Origin: Propionibacteriales bacterium | GTDB taxonomy: Bacteria; Actinomycetota; Actinomycetes; Propionibacteriales; Nocardioidaceae | Assembly: GCA_026392415.1 (NCBI GenBank) | Contig: JAPLCC010000060.1 | Coordinates: forward strand, 18,748 to 82,747 | Direction: 5' to 3' | Length of the DNA: 64,000 bases | Part shown: positions 25,058 to 34,056 of the stretch, in pieces | Layout: each line of letters starts with the position of its first letter | Position numbering within the stretch: the stretch's first letter is position 1 | Program-made: the position numbers and the translations under genes | Notes under the pieces: generated by a model | Databases searched by the model: none | Told to the model about the DNA's origin: nothing | The model's input: only the letters and a program-made list of their open reading frames with translations

Positions 25058-26200
25058 ATGAGCGACACTCGCCTTCTGGATCAGGGAACCGTCCCGCTGC
25101 GTTTCGCCCGCGGCTGGCACTGCCTCGGCCTCGCGTCCGCGTTCAGTGACGGGAAGCCGCACGCGATTCACGGCTTCGGCACCAAGCTCGTGGCCTGGCA
25201 GGACAGCCAGGGCGAGCTCAACGTCCTCGACGGCTACTGCCGGCACATGGGCGGTGACCTCACCCAGGGCGAGGTCAAGGGCGACCAGATCGCGTGCCCG
25301 TTCCACGACTGGCGCTGGGGCGGCGACGGCAAGTGCAAGCAGATCCCCTACGCCCGCCGCGTGCCGCTCCGTGCGCGCACCCAGCGCTACGAGACGGCCA
25401 TTCGCAACGGCCAGCTGCTGATCTGGAACGACCCCGAGGGCTCTGCCGCGGACCACGACCTCCTGCCGCCTGAACTCCCCGACGTGATGACGGACAAGTA
25501 CACGCCGTGGTCCTGGCACACCCGGGAGATCAACGGATCGCACTGCCGCGAGCTCATCGACAACGTCGCGGACATGGCGCACTTCTACTACGTGCACTTC
25601 GCGTTCCCCACCAGCTTCCGCAACATCTTCGAGGGCCACACCGCCACGCAGTTCATGGAGTCGAAGGGCCGACCCGACGCCTCGGGTGGGGGATACTCCG
25701 GTGAGGACTCGACGTTGTCGTCCGTGGCGACGTACTACGGACCGTCGTACATGATCAACTGGCTCGAGGTCGACTACAAGGGCTTCGTCACCGAGGTCAT
25801 CCTGATCAACTGCCACATCCCGACCGGCCCGGAGTCCTTCACCCTTCAGTACGGCATCAGCGTGCGCAAGCCGGAGGGACTCGACGACAAGACCGTCGAC
25901 TACATCGCCGAGCGCTACACCGAGTCCTTCGGCGACGGCTTCCTGCAGGACGTCGCCATCTGGGAGAACAAGGTGGCCGTGCAGAACCCGCTGCTGTGCG
26001 AGGAGGACGGCCCGGTCTACCAGCTGCGCCGCTGGTACGAGCAGTTCTACGTCGACAAGGCCGACGTGGAGCCCGCGATGGTCGACCGGTTCGAGTTCGA
26101 GGTCGACACCACCAAGGCCAACGAGTTCTGGCACGCCGAGGTCGCCGAGAACCTCGCGAAGATGGCGGCCGACGCAGCCGAGTCGCCCGCGGACGCGTAG
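25058..26200 (+). CDS. kshA: 3-Ketosteroid 9alpha-hydroxylase oxygenase component KshA
   Basis: A 380-residue Rieske non-haem iron oxygenase. The [2Fe-2S] ligands are Cys61-x-His63 and Cys80-x2-His83 (CRHMGG, CPFHDW). The mononuclear iron site is in DNVADMAHFYYVH, with Asn169, Asp172, His175 and His180. KshA hydroxylates C9 of the steroid nucleus, which leads to B-ring opening. Length (Rv3526 is 386) and the nearby reductase gene support the call. The start overlaps its regulatory region: TAACGT (25044-25049) is 8 nt from the ATG, consistent with a leaderless message. Confidence 0.95.
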   Translation: MSDTRLLDQGTVPLRFARGWHCLGLASAFSDGKPHAIHGFGTKLVAWQDSQGELNVLDGYCRHMGGDLTQGEVKGDQIACPFHDWRWGGDGKCKQIPYARRVPLRARTQRYETAIRNGQLLIWNDPEGSAADHDLLPPELPDVMTDKYTPWSWHTREINGSHCRELIDNVADMAHFYYVHFAFPTSFRNIFEGHTATQFMESKGRPDASGGGYSGEDSTLSSVATYYGPSYMINWLEVDYKGFVTEVILINCHIPTGPESFTLQYGISVRKPEGLDDKTVDYIAERYTESFGDGFLQDVAIWENKVAVQNPLLCEEDGPVYQLRRWYEQFYVDKADVEPAMVDRFEFEVDTTKANEFWHAEVAENLAKMAADAAESPADA

Positions 26201-26207
26201 CCCCGCC

Positions 26208-26510
26208 ATGTCGTCCTTCGTCCCGACGAGCCCGGACACGCTGGCGGACCAGCGTCTCTACACCGAGGTCGGCTTCGTCGACGTCGCCTGTCTCGACTGC
26301 CTGGCCACGGTCGGGGTCAAGAAGAACAGCGACCAGCACACGTCGGTGCAGTGGAGCACCGAGGCGCTGGGGAATTGTCAAGAGTTCGCGCGACAGGAAC
26401 AGGGGCCCGTCAGGCGGGACGTGCACAAGCCCTGCCCGCGGATGATGGCTAGCATCGATGACGCTGTTCGGGCCGGAGTCGTCCCGATCGGCGAAGTCGA
26501 AGGCTACTGA
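26208..26510 (+). CDS. Small hypothetical protein between kshA and kshB
   Basis: A 100-residue protein starting 7 nt after the kshA stop, so probably co-translated with it. It has four Cys, two in a C-x2-C pair (VACLDCLATVG), one at GNCQEF and one at HKPCPRM. The spacing could bind a metal or FeS cluster, but I do not recognise the family. No signal or membrane segment is present. Its position in the hydroxylase operon suggests an accessory role in KshAB assembly or electron transfer; this is inference. Confidence 0.65.
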   Translation: MSSFVPTSPDTLADQRLYTEVGFVDVACLDCLATVGVKKNSDQHTSVQWSTEALGNCQEFARQEQGPVRRDVHKPCPRMMASIDDAVRAGVVPIGEVEGY

Positions 26511-26548
26511 GCCAGACAGATTCAACGCAGAAGGTCGTAGGTAGTTTC

Positions 26549-27640
26549 GTGGACATCGAGTCCTTTGTGCTGGACGTCGTCGGTGTGGTCGAGGAGACCG
26601 CCGACGCCAAGTCGATCAGCTTCTCCGTGCCCGCGGGTGCGGAGGAGAAGTTCGCCTACAAGCCCGGTCAGTTCCTCACCGTGGCGGTCCCGAGCGACCA
26701 GACGGGCATCGCCGCGCGGTGCTACTCACTCTCCAGCAGCCCGCACGACGGCGGCCCGTTGACGGTCACTGTGAAGCGCACGGTCGAGGGCTACGCCTCC
26801 AACTGGATCTGCGACAACCTCTCCGTCGGTGACACGCTGCGCGTGCTGCCGCCGTCGGGCATCTTCACCCCGGCCTCGATCGACTCCGACCTGCTGCTCT
26901 TCGGCGGGGGATCGGGCGTCACCCCGGTCATGTCGATCACGCGTACGGCGCTCGCCGAGGGCACCGGCAAGATCGTGGTGTTCTACGCCAACCGCGACGA
27001 GAAGTCGGTCATCTTCGCCGAGGAGTTCACCCGGCTGGCGGCCGAGAACCCCGAGCGCCTCCAGGTGATCCACTGGCTCGAGTCCGTCCAAGGTCTCCCG
27101 ACGCCGGAGCAGATGAAGGCCTTCGCCTCGCAGTACCTCTCCTACGACTCCTTCGTCTGCGGCCCCGCGCCGTTCATGAAGATGGTGACCCTCGTGCTCC
27201 GTGAGCTCGAGGTCCCGCGCGAGCGTCGCCACCAGGAGAAGTTCGTGTCCCTGGGCGGCAACCCGTTCGGCGACCTCGAGGAGTTCCAGGTCGCCGAGAA
27301 GGAGATCGCGGACGCCGAGTCCGACGACGACGGCGCCGATGCCTTCGCCGATGCGCCCGCCGGGCCGGTCAAGGTCGAGGTCGAGCTGGACGGCGAGGAG
27401 TTCACCTTCGACGACTGGAACCCCCGCACCACGCTGCTCGACTTCCTGGAGAGCAAGGGCGTCAAGGCGCCGTACTCCTGTCGCGAGGGTGAGTGCTCGG
27501 CGTGCGCGATCCGCCTGCTCGAAGGCGACGTCCGGATGCTCCACAACGACGTTCTCGACAAGGACGACCTCGACGACGGCATCCGCCTCGGCTGCCAGTC
27601 GGTGCCGACGACCGACACCGTCAAGGTCACCTACAGCTAG
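26549..27640 (+). CDS. kshB: 3-Ketosteroid 9alpha-hydroxylase reductase component KshB
   Basis: A 363-residue flavodoxin-reductase-type electron-transfer protein (Rv3571 is 358). It has an FAD-binding barrel (RCYSLSSSP near residue 55), an NAD(P)H domain (FGGGSGVTPVMS), and a C-terminal plant-type ferredoxin with PYSCREGECSACAIRLLEG and a fourth Cys in LGCQS. It passes electrons to KshA. An acidic linker (ESDDDGADAF) joins the reductase and ferredoxin parts. The GTG start at 26549 is the family start. Its TAG stop is shared with the stop of the convergent GMC gene through the palindrome CTAG. Confidence 0.93.
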   Translation: MDIESFVLDVVGVVEETADAKSISFSVPAGAEEKFAYKPGQFLTVAVPSDQTGIAARCYSLSSSPHDGGPLTVTVKRTVEGYASNWICDNLSVGDTLRVLPPSGIFTPASIDSDLLLFGGGSGVTPVMSITRTALAEGTGKIVVFYANRDEKSVIFAEEFTRLAAENPERLQVIHWLESVQGLPTPEQMKAFASQYLSYDSFVCGPAPFMKMVTLVLRELEVPRERRHQEKFVSLGGNPFGDLEEFQVAEKEIADAESDDDGADAFADAPAGPVKVEVELDGEEFTFDDWNPRTTLLDFLESKGVKAPYSCREGECSACAIRLLEGDVRMLHNDVLDKDDLDDGIRLGCQSVPTTDTVKVTYS

Positions 27641-29577
27641 CTCAGCCGGGTGGCCAGTCGGGTCGCGGTCATGTGCGCGATCGACTCGATCGAGATCATC
27701 GGGTTGACGCCCGATGCCGTCGGGAAACTCGAGCCGTCGGCAACGTACAGGCCCTGGACGTCCCAGGTCTGGCCGTCGGGATCCGTGGCCGAGGTCGCCG
27801 CCGAGCCGCCCATGCGGGCGCTGCCCATGATGTGCAGGGCGGCGAGGGCGAGCGTCGCCGGAGCCGCACCCGCGGACCGAAGGTCGCTCTCGAACGTGTC
27901 GATCGAACCGCGCACGCCGGGCTCGTAGCTGACCGTCTTGTGGTGGGGTGAGGCGATCCACCGGGCCCCGGCGGCCTCGGCGATCCGGGCGCCGCCGACC
28001 AACCCCTGGATCAGGTGTTCGGTGTCGCGGGGCGAGAGCTGGTAGCGGACGACCGGCTCGCCGTCCTTGCCGACCGAGACCGTGCCGCCCGGGTCCCGGT
28101 CCCGGACGATCAGGGCGACGGCCAGGGTCGACCTGAGGTCCACCATCCGGCGCCGGAAGTGGTCGGAACCGCGCCAGTTGATGAAACCGGTGGAGAGCCC
28201 CGGGGTCATCGGCGCCGTCTCGAACAGCACGCCGTAGCCCTTCCCGTCGAGGTTGGTCATCTTGTCGACGTAGCGGCTCTGCATCGCGCCGACCCAGCCG
28301 TCGACCGGCTCGTCCATCCGGCCCCAGACCGCGGTGGCGGGGTGCAGGCGCAGGTGGCGGCCGATGACGGGGTTGGCGAGCCCGCTGCGCTGCAGGAGTG
28401 CGGGCGTCTGGATCGCGCCGGCTGCGACCACCACGGCTCGTGCCCGCACCTGGACCCGGTGCCCGGCAGCCGTGGTGGCTTCGACGCCCGTGGCCCTGCC
28501 GAAGCTGGTGGTGACCGTACCCACGGTGACACCGGTGCAGATCCGGGCACCGGCCGCGGCGGCGTCCTCCAGCCAGGTCTTGGCCGTCGACTGCTTGGCG
28601 CCGACCCGGCAACCCATGCCGCAGCGCCCGCACTCGACGCCCTGGTCACAGCCCAGGACGTTGCGCGGCATTGCGCCCACGTCCCAGCCCAGGGCGCGTG
28701 CACCCTGCTCGAGAATGGCATCGCGCGGTGCCGCCTTGTCGTGCTCGGTGTTGACCCCGAGGCGGGCGCAGACCGCGTCCATCGAGGCGGCGTACTCCTC
28801 CCCGGCGAACTGCGTCGCTCCGTGGGAGGCCCATTCCTCGCGCACGTGGTCCGGCGTCCGGAAGGAGGTCGTGTAGTTGACGACCGTGCCGCCACCGAGG
28901 CCGCGTCCGGCCAGGAGCGCGACCTGTCCTTCGGCCGTGCTCTGCGGGGAGAGCGCGTAGAGGTTGAGGAAGCCTGCCTCCTCACCGCCGTCGAAGTCGC
29001 GCTGGTCGTGGTGGCCGCCCGCCTCGAGCACGACGACGTCGAGGCCCGCGGCGGCGAGCACGCCCGCCGCCGTACCGCCGCCGGCACCGGAGCCGACCAC
29101 GACGACGTCGCAGCTCATGGCGGTGTCGCGATCGAGGGACAGGGGAGTGATGGGTGACGCCGGCGCGTCGGGGAGTACGCCGAGAGGTCCGGAGTAGCCC
29201 ATCGCATCCCAGACGGGCGCGCCGCCGCGGATGTAGTAGGGCAGGACCGAGGCACCCTTGAGTGCCTGGAAGAGCGCGCGTTTCGCGCCGACCCGGGAGT
29301 CGGAGAATGACAACAGCACCTGCTCGCGCTCGGTCTGGCTCAGCTGGGAGAACCGGCGCGGTTTCCCGGTGAGCGCCAGGCCGAGTGTCCGGGTGTCCCA
29401 CAGGTCCAGGAGCCCCTTGAGCTGGCGGCCGTCGCTGGCCCTCGGGTTCGTCCCCGCGATCTGGAGGGCGAGCTCGTGCGCCCCGACCTCCGTGGCCGAC
29501 GGGACGCCGTCCCCACCGGCTGCGAAGGTGTCGGCGATGAGGCCCATGGCACGGACCTGGCGGTCGGTGAAGGTCAT
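27637..29577 (-). CDS. GMC-family alcohol oxidoreductase with cysteine cluster
   Basis: A 646-residue FAD enzyme. About 150 N-terminal residues resemble the small-subunit-like region of long-chain alcohol oxidases. The FAD motif is VVVGSGAGGGTAAGVLAAAG, followed by GRGLGGGTVVNYT, and the C-terminal GMC signature is HIMGSARMGG with VADGSSFPTASGVNP. A Cys-rich stretch (CDQGVECGRCGMGC) is ferredoxin-like. It is probably an alcohol dehydrogenase/oxidase acting on a sterol or fatty alcohol. The ATG at 29577 lies 6 nt after TAGAGT on this strand (29584-29589): a leaderless promoter, with no KstR site. Confidence 0.85.
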   Translation of the reverse strand: MTFTDRQVRAMGLIADTFAAGGDGVPSATEVGAHELALQIAGTNPRASDGRQLKGLLDLWDTRTLGLALTGKPRRFSQLSQTEREQVLLSFSDSRVGAKRALFQALKGASVLPYYIRGGAPVWDAMGYSGPLGVLPDAPASPITPLSLDRDTAMSCDVVVVGSGAGGGTAAGVLAAAGLDVVVLEAGGHHDQRDFDGGEEAGFLNLYALSPQSTAEGQVALLAGRGLGGGTVVNYTTSFRTPDHVREEWASHGATQFAGEEYAASMDAVCARLGVNTEHDKAAPRDAILEQGARALGWDVGAMPRNVLGCDQGVECGRCGMGCRVGAKQSTAKTWLEDAAAAGARICTGVTVGTVTTSFGRATGVEATTAAGHRVQVRARAVVVAAGAIQTPALLQRSGLANPVIGRHLRLHPATAVWGRMDEPVDGWVGAMQSRYVDKMTNLDGKGYGVLFETAPMTPGLSTGFINWRGSDHFRRRMVDLRSTLAVALIVRDRDPGGTVSVGKDGEPVVRYQLSPRDTEHLIQGLVGGARIAEAAGARWIASPHHKTVSYEPGVRGSIDTFESDLRSAGAAPATLALAALHIMGSARMGGSAATSATDPDGQTWDVQGLYVADGSSFPTASGVNPMISIESIAHMTATRLATRLS

Positions 29578-29636
29578 GGCCGGACTCTAGGCGCGATGAT
29601 GCGGTGGGGTAAGCGTCCCGGTGATAAAGTTGGCCC

Positions 29637-29807
29637 CGTTGAAGGGGAGCGCCACGGCGCCCCTCCCGAACATCGTTAGCAATTTCGGTATCCGGTTCAC
29701 TGTTGTAGCTCCATCTGGTTTTCCACGAGGCGCGGTGCAGTTGGTTTCAGCCCGCACCGGCAAGATGCCCGAGCGGCTTCGTAGGAAAGTTCACAAGGAG
29801 CAAGAAA
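29637..29807 (+). promoter_or_regulatory. Long cspA 5' leader with upstream promoter
   Basis: About 230 bp separate the GMC gene from cspA, and I see no gene in it. TAAAGT at 29625-29630 is a -10 candidate and would give a leader of about 170 nt. A small hairpin, CCCC(GTTGAA)GGGG at 29634-29647, lies near its 5' end, and AAGGAG lies upstream of the cspA ATG. Long structured leaders are typical of cold-shock genes and act as RNA thermoswitches in other bacteria. The boundaries are estimates. Confidence 0.45.
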
Positions 29808-30011
29808 ATGGCAGTTGGCACCGTGAAGTGGTTCAACGACACCAAGGGCTTCGGCTTCATCGCGCAGGACGGTGGCGACGGCGACGTCTTCGTTCACCAC
29901 TCCGGCATCTCGGGCAACGGCTTCAAGTCGCTCGCCGAGGAGCAGCGCGTCGAGTTCGACGTCACCCGCGGCCCCAAGGGCCTGCAGGCGGAGAACGTTC
30001 GCGCCATCTGA
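29808..30011 (+). CDS. cspA: Cold-shock protein, CspA family
   Basis: A 67-residue single OB-fold cold-shock domain that binds single-stranded RNA/DNA and melts secondary structure. RNP1 (KGFGFIAQ) and RNP2 (DVFVHHS) are present, and the length is standard. It is a stand-alone gene with a strong AAGGAG site and a long leader. The genome probably carries other paralogues, so the exact symbol is not certain. Confidence 0.95.
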   Translation: MAVGTVKWFNDTKGFGFIAQDGGDGDVFVHHSGISGNGFKSLAEEQRVEFDVTRGPKGLQAENVRAI

Positions 30012-30048
30012 TTCATCACTGTCGGGGCCGGGTGGCAGGGTTCGTCGC

Positions 30049-30660
30049 ATGACGAACCCGCTCCCCGGCCCCGATGGCATTTTGCGCTGCCCGTGGGCCG
30101 TGTCTGCGCCGGAGTTCCCGGCCTATCACGACGCCGAGTGGGGCTTCCCCGTCGTCGACGACCAGCGGCTGTTCGAGAAGGTCTGTCTGGAGGGTTTCCA
30201 GTCCGGCCTGAGCTGGCGCACGATCCTGGTGAAGCGCCCGGCCTTCCGGGCGGCCTTCGACGATTTCGAACTCGCGAAGGTCGCGGCCTACGACGACCAC
30301 GACGTCGCGCGGTTGCTCGGGGACGCCGGGATCGTCCGGCACCGCGGCAAGATCGAGGCGACGATCAACAACGCCGGCCGGGCGCGCGAGTTGATCGAGG
30401 AGTGCGGCTCGCTAGCGGCGTATTTCTGGCGGCACGAGCCGTCCCTCGAGGAGCTCGGCGCTCCGCAGACGCTGACCACCTCGCCCGCAGCGGTCGCCAT
30501 GTCCAAGGACCTGAAGAGGCGCGGCTGGAAGTTCGTCGGTCCCACCACGGCCTTCGCGTTCATGCAGGCGATGGGCCTGGTCAACGACCACATCGTCGGT
30601 TGCGTGACGCGCGACGAGGTCGCGGCGGCCAGGGCAGCCTTCACGCCTCCCGTCGGCTGA
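30049..30660 (+). CDS. tag: DNA-3-methyladenine glycosylase I
   Basis: A 203-residue base-excision repair glycosylase that removes 3-methyladenine. Features: CPWA near the start, YHDAEWGFPVVDD, FEKVCLEGFQSGLSWRTIL, and the C-terminal FVGPTTAFAFMQAMGLVNDH with the Tag-type Cys (VGC) and late His ligands. The ATG at 30049 is preferred; CAGGGT at 30036-30041 lies 7 nt upstream, a near-consensus leaderless -10. The open frame upstream only reads through cspA. Its 3' end overlaps the convergent methyltransferase gene by 20 nt. Confidence 0.93.
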   Translation: MTNPLPGPDGILRCPWAVSAPEFPAYHDAEWGFPVVDDQRLFEKVCLEGFQSGLSWRTILVKRPAFRAAFDDFELAKVAAYDDHDVARLLGDAGIVRHRGKIEATINNAGRARELIEECGSLAAYFWRHEPSLEELGAPQTLTTSPAAVAMSKDLKRRGWKFVGPTTAFAFMQAMGLVNDHIVGCVTRDEVAAARAAFTPPVG

Positions 30661-31579
30661 CGGCTGCAGCAATCAGGTCGAGGTGCCGCGCGCCGGTGCC
30701 GCAGCAACCGCCCCAGATGTCGACCTGCGGGTGGCGCTGGGCGAGATCGCCCATGGTCCGTGCCAGATCCTCCGGGTCGCCTTCTTCCAGGTGCCCGAGC
30801 TGGCAGAGCGCGATCTTCTCCATCTTCGAGGCGTTGGGACGCAGCGCGCGGAGCCGTTCGATCCACGGCCCGGGCGTCAGTGCGGGCCCGAACTCGAGCG
30901 GGTGCGAGCAGTTGATGCCGAAGAACTCAATGGACGAGGCGGTGGCGGCATCGACCGTCTCGATCGCAGCGGCGAGCGTCGAGCCGGAGTGCACGCGGGC
31001 CTCGCTGGTCAGCGTGAACGAGACGGCCGCCGGTACGCCGACGGCGCGGGCTGCACGCGCCACCCCGATCGCCTCCTCCTCGTCGTTGAAGGTGAAGGCC
31101 CAGGCGAGGTCGACGCCTGCCTCCTTGAGGGTGGCGAGCTGGACCGAGTGATAGTCCTCGGCCTCGTCGCGCGTCATCACCACGTCGCGTTCGTAGGCGT
31201 CGCCGCGCGGTCCGACGAACCCCTGGATGAGGATCGAGTCGATGTCGGCGGCGTACTCAGCGGCGAGCTCGCGCAGGAAGTCGACCGAGGCGAGGTTCGC
31301 CTCCTTCAGGCCTTCCGCGGAGTAGCCGAGCAGGCCTCCCCAGTCGGGGCTGGCCCGGTAGTCGAGGCCGCCCATCAGGGCTGACATCCCGTGCTTCGCC
31401 GCAGCGTCGAGATAGCCGCGGTACATGGTGCGCATGTCCGACATCGCGGCCGGGTTGTCGAGAAGCGGATACATTGCGAACGCCGGCAGCTCGTGCCCCC
31501 ACCTGTACATGATCTCGGTCTCGATACCGCCCTCGGTCAGGTAGCGCCGGCCGGGGACCTGAGCAGGGAAGTTCGACAT
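30641..31579 (-). CDS. Homocysteine S-methyltransferase-family protein
   Basis: A 312-residue TIM barrel of the homocysteine S-methyltransferase (Pfam S-methyl_trans) family. Zinc ligands are seen in FFGINCSHP and GGCCGTGARH. The methyl donor (S-methylmethionine, betaine or other) cannot be read from sequence. The ATG at 31579 lies 6 nt after TACGTT on this strand (31586-31591), a leaderless promoter; the open frame to 31804 overlaps the divergent gene and is rejected. The intergenic region to the next gene is 71 bp. Confidence 0.85.
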   Translation of the reverse strand: MSNFPAQVPGRRYLTEGGIETEIMYRWGHELPAFAMYPLLDNPAAMSDMRTMYRGYLDAAAKHGMSALMGGLDYRASPDWGGLLGYSAEGLKEANLASVDFLRELAAEYAADIDSILIQGFVGPRGDAYERDVVMTRDEAEDYHSVQLATLKEAGVDLAWAFTFNDEEEAIGVARAARAVGVPAAVSFTLTSEARVHSGSTLAAAIETVDAATASSIEFFGINCSHPLEFGPALTPGPWIERLRALRPNASKMEKIALCQLGHLEEGDPEDLARTMGDLAQRHPQVDIWGGCCGTGARHLDLIAAAVSRREA

Positions 31580-31650
31580 GTTCGGAACGTAGACCTGGCG
31601 TACGGGCCAGTCCGCGTGTTCACCGCTCGGGCCAGCGGAAATGAGGACCA

Positions 31651-32619
31651 ATGCACGACTTCCTGAGCGCCGTCGGTGTCGAGTTGCCGGTCGTGCAGGC
31701 CGGCATGGGCGGTGGGATCGCCGGGCCGAAACTGGCTGTTGCGGTCTCGGATGCCGGGGGCCTGGGCACTCTGGGCATGGCCAGTCCGGGCCCGATGTGC
31801 GCACAACTCGAGGCCGTACGCCGTCGTACCGATCGACCGATCGCGATCAACTTGTTGCTGCCGTTCATCCGCGCCGGGCACGCTTATCCTGCCGCCGAGG
31901 CCGACGTCGTGGTCACCTTCTGGGGACGGCCGCGCAGATTGTCCAGGAAGCCGTGGATCCATCAGGTCGGATCGGTCGGCGAGGCGCGGGCGGCCCACGC
32001 CGCCGGTGCCGACGCGGTCATCGTGCAGGGGGTCGAGGCCGGCGGCCACGTCCGCGGTACGACGCCCGCTCCGGTCCTGTTCGACCAGGTGAGAGCAGCG
32101 CTGCCGACTGGCTACCCACTCCTGCTCGCCGGCGGGATCGCCGACGCCGCGGACGTTGCAATGGCACTTGGAGCGGGCGCGGTGGCAGCCGTGTGTGGCA
32201 CCCGGTTCCTGATGTCCCAGGAGAGCGGTGCTGCTCCGGCCTACAAACAGCGTCTGGTCGATGGTGAGGCCACCGTCCTCACCGAGTTGTTCGGCGTCGG
32301 CTGGCCCGGAGCGCACCGGGTGCTCCCCAACGGAGCAACAGAACGCTGGTTGCGCTCCGAGCCAAGAGGCCCGCGAGCCGTCCGCCTCGCCAACCGCCTG
32401 ACTCGTCCGCTGATGGCTCGCGGACCGGACGCCGTTCAGGCCTGGGCGTTGACGCACAGTTCCGTGCGACTGCCGTTCTACATCCCGGCGCCGCCAGCAG
32501 GCGACCTTCCGGTTCGCGTGCTCGAAACGTCGCCGCTCTATGCCGGGGAGACAGTTGCGCGGATCCACGACCTGCCCGACACAGCCTCCATCGTCCGGTC
32601 GCTCGTGGGCGGCACGTAG
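31651..32619 (+). CDS. Nitronate monooxygenase-family flavoprotein (second copy)
   Basis: A 322-residue FMN TIM-barrel protein (VQAGMGGGIAGPKLAVAVSDAGGLGTLG; VIVQGVEAGGHVRG; LLLAGGIADAADVAMALGAGAVAAVCGTRFL). It belongs to the same superfamily as the protein at 15478 but is distinct. GAGGA at 31643-31647 lies 3 nt upstream of the ATG. The substrate is unknown; known members detoxify nitronates or reduce quinones. It is divergent from the methyltransferase gene. Confidence 0.82.
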   Translation: MHDFLSAVGVELPVVQAGMGGGIAGPKLAVAVSDAGGLGTLGMASPGPMCAQLEAVRRRTDRPIAINLLLPFIRAGHAYPAAEADVVVTFWGRPRRLSRKPWIHQVGSVGEARAAHAAGADAVIVQGVEAGGHVRGTTPAPVLFDQVRAALPTGYPLLLAGGIADAADVAMALGAGAVAAVCGTRFLMSQESGAAPAYKQRLVDGEATVLTELFGVGWPGAHRVLPNGATERWLRSEPRGPRAVRLANRLTRPLMARGPDAVQAWALTHSSVRLPFYIPAPPAGDLPVRVLETSPLYAGETVARIHDLPDTASIVRSLVGGT

Positions 32620-32632
32620 GTGATCGCCTGGT

Positions 32633-33304
32633 TCACCAGCCGCGTGCGCGCCATTCCGCCACCCGCGGCCGCTGCTCGCCGAGTGTGGAGTCGCCCCCGT
32701 GGCCGGGGTAGAACCAGGTGTCGTCCGGCAGGGTGCCGAAGAGCTTGGTGTCGACGTCCTCGATGAGGCTGCGGAAGGCGTCGGCGTCGCCGAAGGTGCC
32801 GCCCACGCCGCCGGGGAAGAGCGAGTCGCCCGTGAACAGGTGCGGGTGGCCCTCCGGGTCGCGGTGGAGCAGGCAGATCGAGCCGGGTGTGTGGCCGGTG
32901 ATCCGAATGACCTCGAGGGTGCAGTCGCCGACCGCAACGGTGTCGCCGTCGCTCACCCGGCGGTTGACCGGTACGCCGGTCTGTTCGGTGATTGCGTCCG
33001 CGTCGGGCTCACCCGCGACGACCTCGGCGCCGGTCGCCTCGACGACGGCGGCCAGGGCGCGGTGGTGGTCCCAGTGCTGGTGGGTCGTGACAACGGTGGT
33101 CAGACCGGCGTCACCGATCACCTGCAGCAGGGTGTCGGCCGCGTCGGCAGCATCGATCAGCACCTGGTCACCGGTCGAGCGGCAGGTGAGCAGGTAGGCG
33201 TTGTTCGCCATCTTCTCGTCGACGGCGACCTTCGTGATCGTCAGGCCAGACAGTTCGCGGACCTGGGGTGCGGCCCCGACGGTCACGTCTCCGGTGTAGG
33301 TCAT
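32633..33304 (-). CDS. MBL-fold hydrolase (glyoxalase II-like)
   Basis: A 223-residue metallo-beta-lactamase-fold protein. The zinc motif is TTHQHWDHH near residue 74, with GHTPGS, TGDSLFPGG and the terminal PGHGGDSTLGEQ. The pattern fits glyoxalase II-type thiolesterases, perhaps of mycothiol adducts. It lies between an NMO-like gene and an MDMPI-family gene; in many actinobacteria a similar pair sits just upstream of uvrA, as here. The ATG at 33304 lies 6 nt after CATGAT on this strand. Confidence 0.85.
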   Translation of the reverse strand: MTYTGDVTVGAAPQVRELSGLTITKVAVDEKMANNAYLLTCRSTGDQVLIDAADAADTLLQVIGDAGLTTVVTTHQHWDHHRALAAVVEATGAEVVAGEPDADAITEQTGVPVNRRVSDGDTVAVGDCTLEVIRITGHTPGSICLLHRDPEGHPHLFTGDSLFPGGVGGTFGDADAFRSLIEDVDTKLFGTLPDDTWFYPGHGGDSTLGEQRPRVAEWRARGW

Positions 33305-33311
33305 GTCCCCA

Positions 33312-33965
33312 TCATGCCGGGGCGACCAGGTCGCCGGAGTCGCGGCCGGACGCCCACCAGGCCAGGGCCGAGGCGGGACCGCGGTACGTCGGCGCGTCGG
33401 GCGCGGGGGAGCCGAGTTCCCAGGCGCCGTCGCCGTCGGTGGCGACCAACCTGCAGTCAGCTCGCATTCCCTGGTGCTTGGAGAGCTCGAGGAACAGGAC
33501 GACGGATTCTTCCGGCCAGTCCGCGTGGGTGTAGCCGGCGGCGAGGTCGGCGTGGTGGATCTCGACCTCGCGCAGTCGTAGCAGGGGGACCACGCCCGCC
33601 CGCAACAGCTGGCCACCGGGTGTGCGTTCGAACCGGGCGTCCTCCGGTGCGCCGAGCCCGGCGAGCGCCTCGTCGAACGCGTCGGCTGAGGACCGCAGAC
33701 GGTCAAGGATCTCGGCCGGCGGAGCGGCGCCGAGCTCGGCGATGTCGGAGTCGCGCTGATCGTTCGAGGCATACATCGTGGTCGGGACGCCGTCGGTCAG
33801 GCCGCGCAGAGCGCCGGCGAGTCCCTCAGCGTTCAGTGCCAGGTGGGCGAGGACCTCGGCGCGGCTCCAGCCCTCACAGATGCTGGGCGCCGCCCAGTCG
33901 GCGTCGGGCAGGGCGGCGACGGTGGCGTACAGGCGAGCGGTCGCGGACTGGATCCGGGTGGTCAC
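33312..33965 (-). CDS. Maleylpyruvate isomerase-family (MDMPI, mycothiol-dependent) protein
   Basis: A 217-residue protein with the DinB-like four-helix MDMPI N-terminal domain (residues about 5-140, with SICEGWSRAEVLAHLALNAEG) and a C-terminal MDMPI domain (TYRGPASALAWWASGR). Members use mycothiol or bind metal; the substrate is unknown. The GTG at 33965 is preceded by CATGAT and 6 nt, the same layout as the next gene downstream. The much longer open frame running upstream is an artefact lying opposite uvrA. Confidence 0.82.
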   Translation of the reverse strand: MTTRIQSATARLYATVAALPDADWAAPSICEGWSRAEVLAHLALNAEGLAGALRGLTDGVPTTMYASNDQRDSDIAELGAAPPAEILDRLRSSADAFDEALAGLGAPEDARFERTPGGQLLRAGVVPLLRLREVEIHHADLAAGYTHADWPEESVVLFLELSKHQGMRADCRLVATDGDGAWELGSPAPDAPTYRGPASALAWWASGRDSGDLVAPA

Positions 33966-34056
33966 CGGTCCATCATGCCCCGCGAAACCCGCGCTGTCGG
34001 TGGCAGGTGAGAAGGTGATTCCCTGGCGCGTCGGCTTGCCCTGACGCCGTACCATG

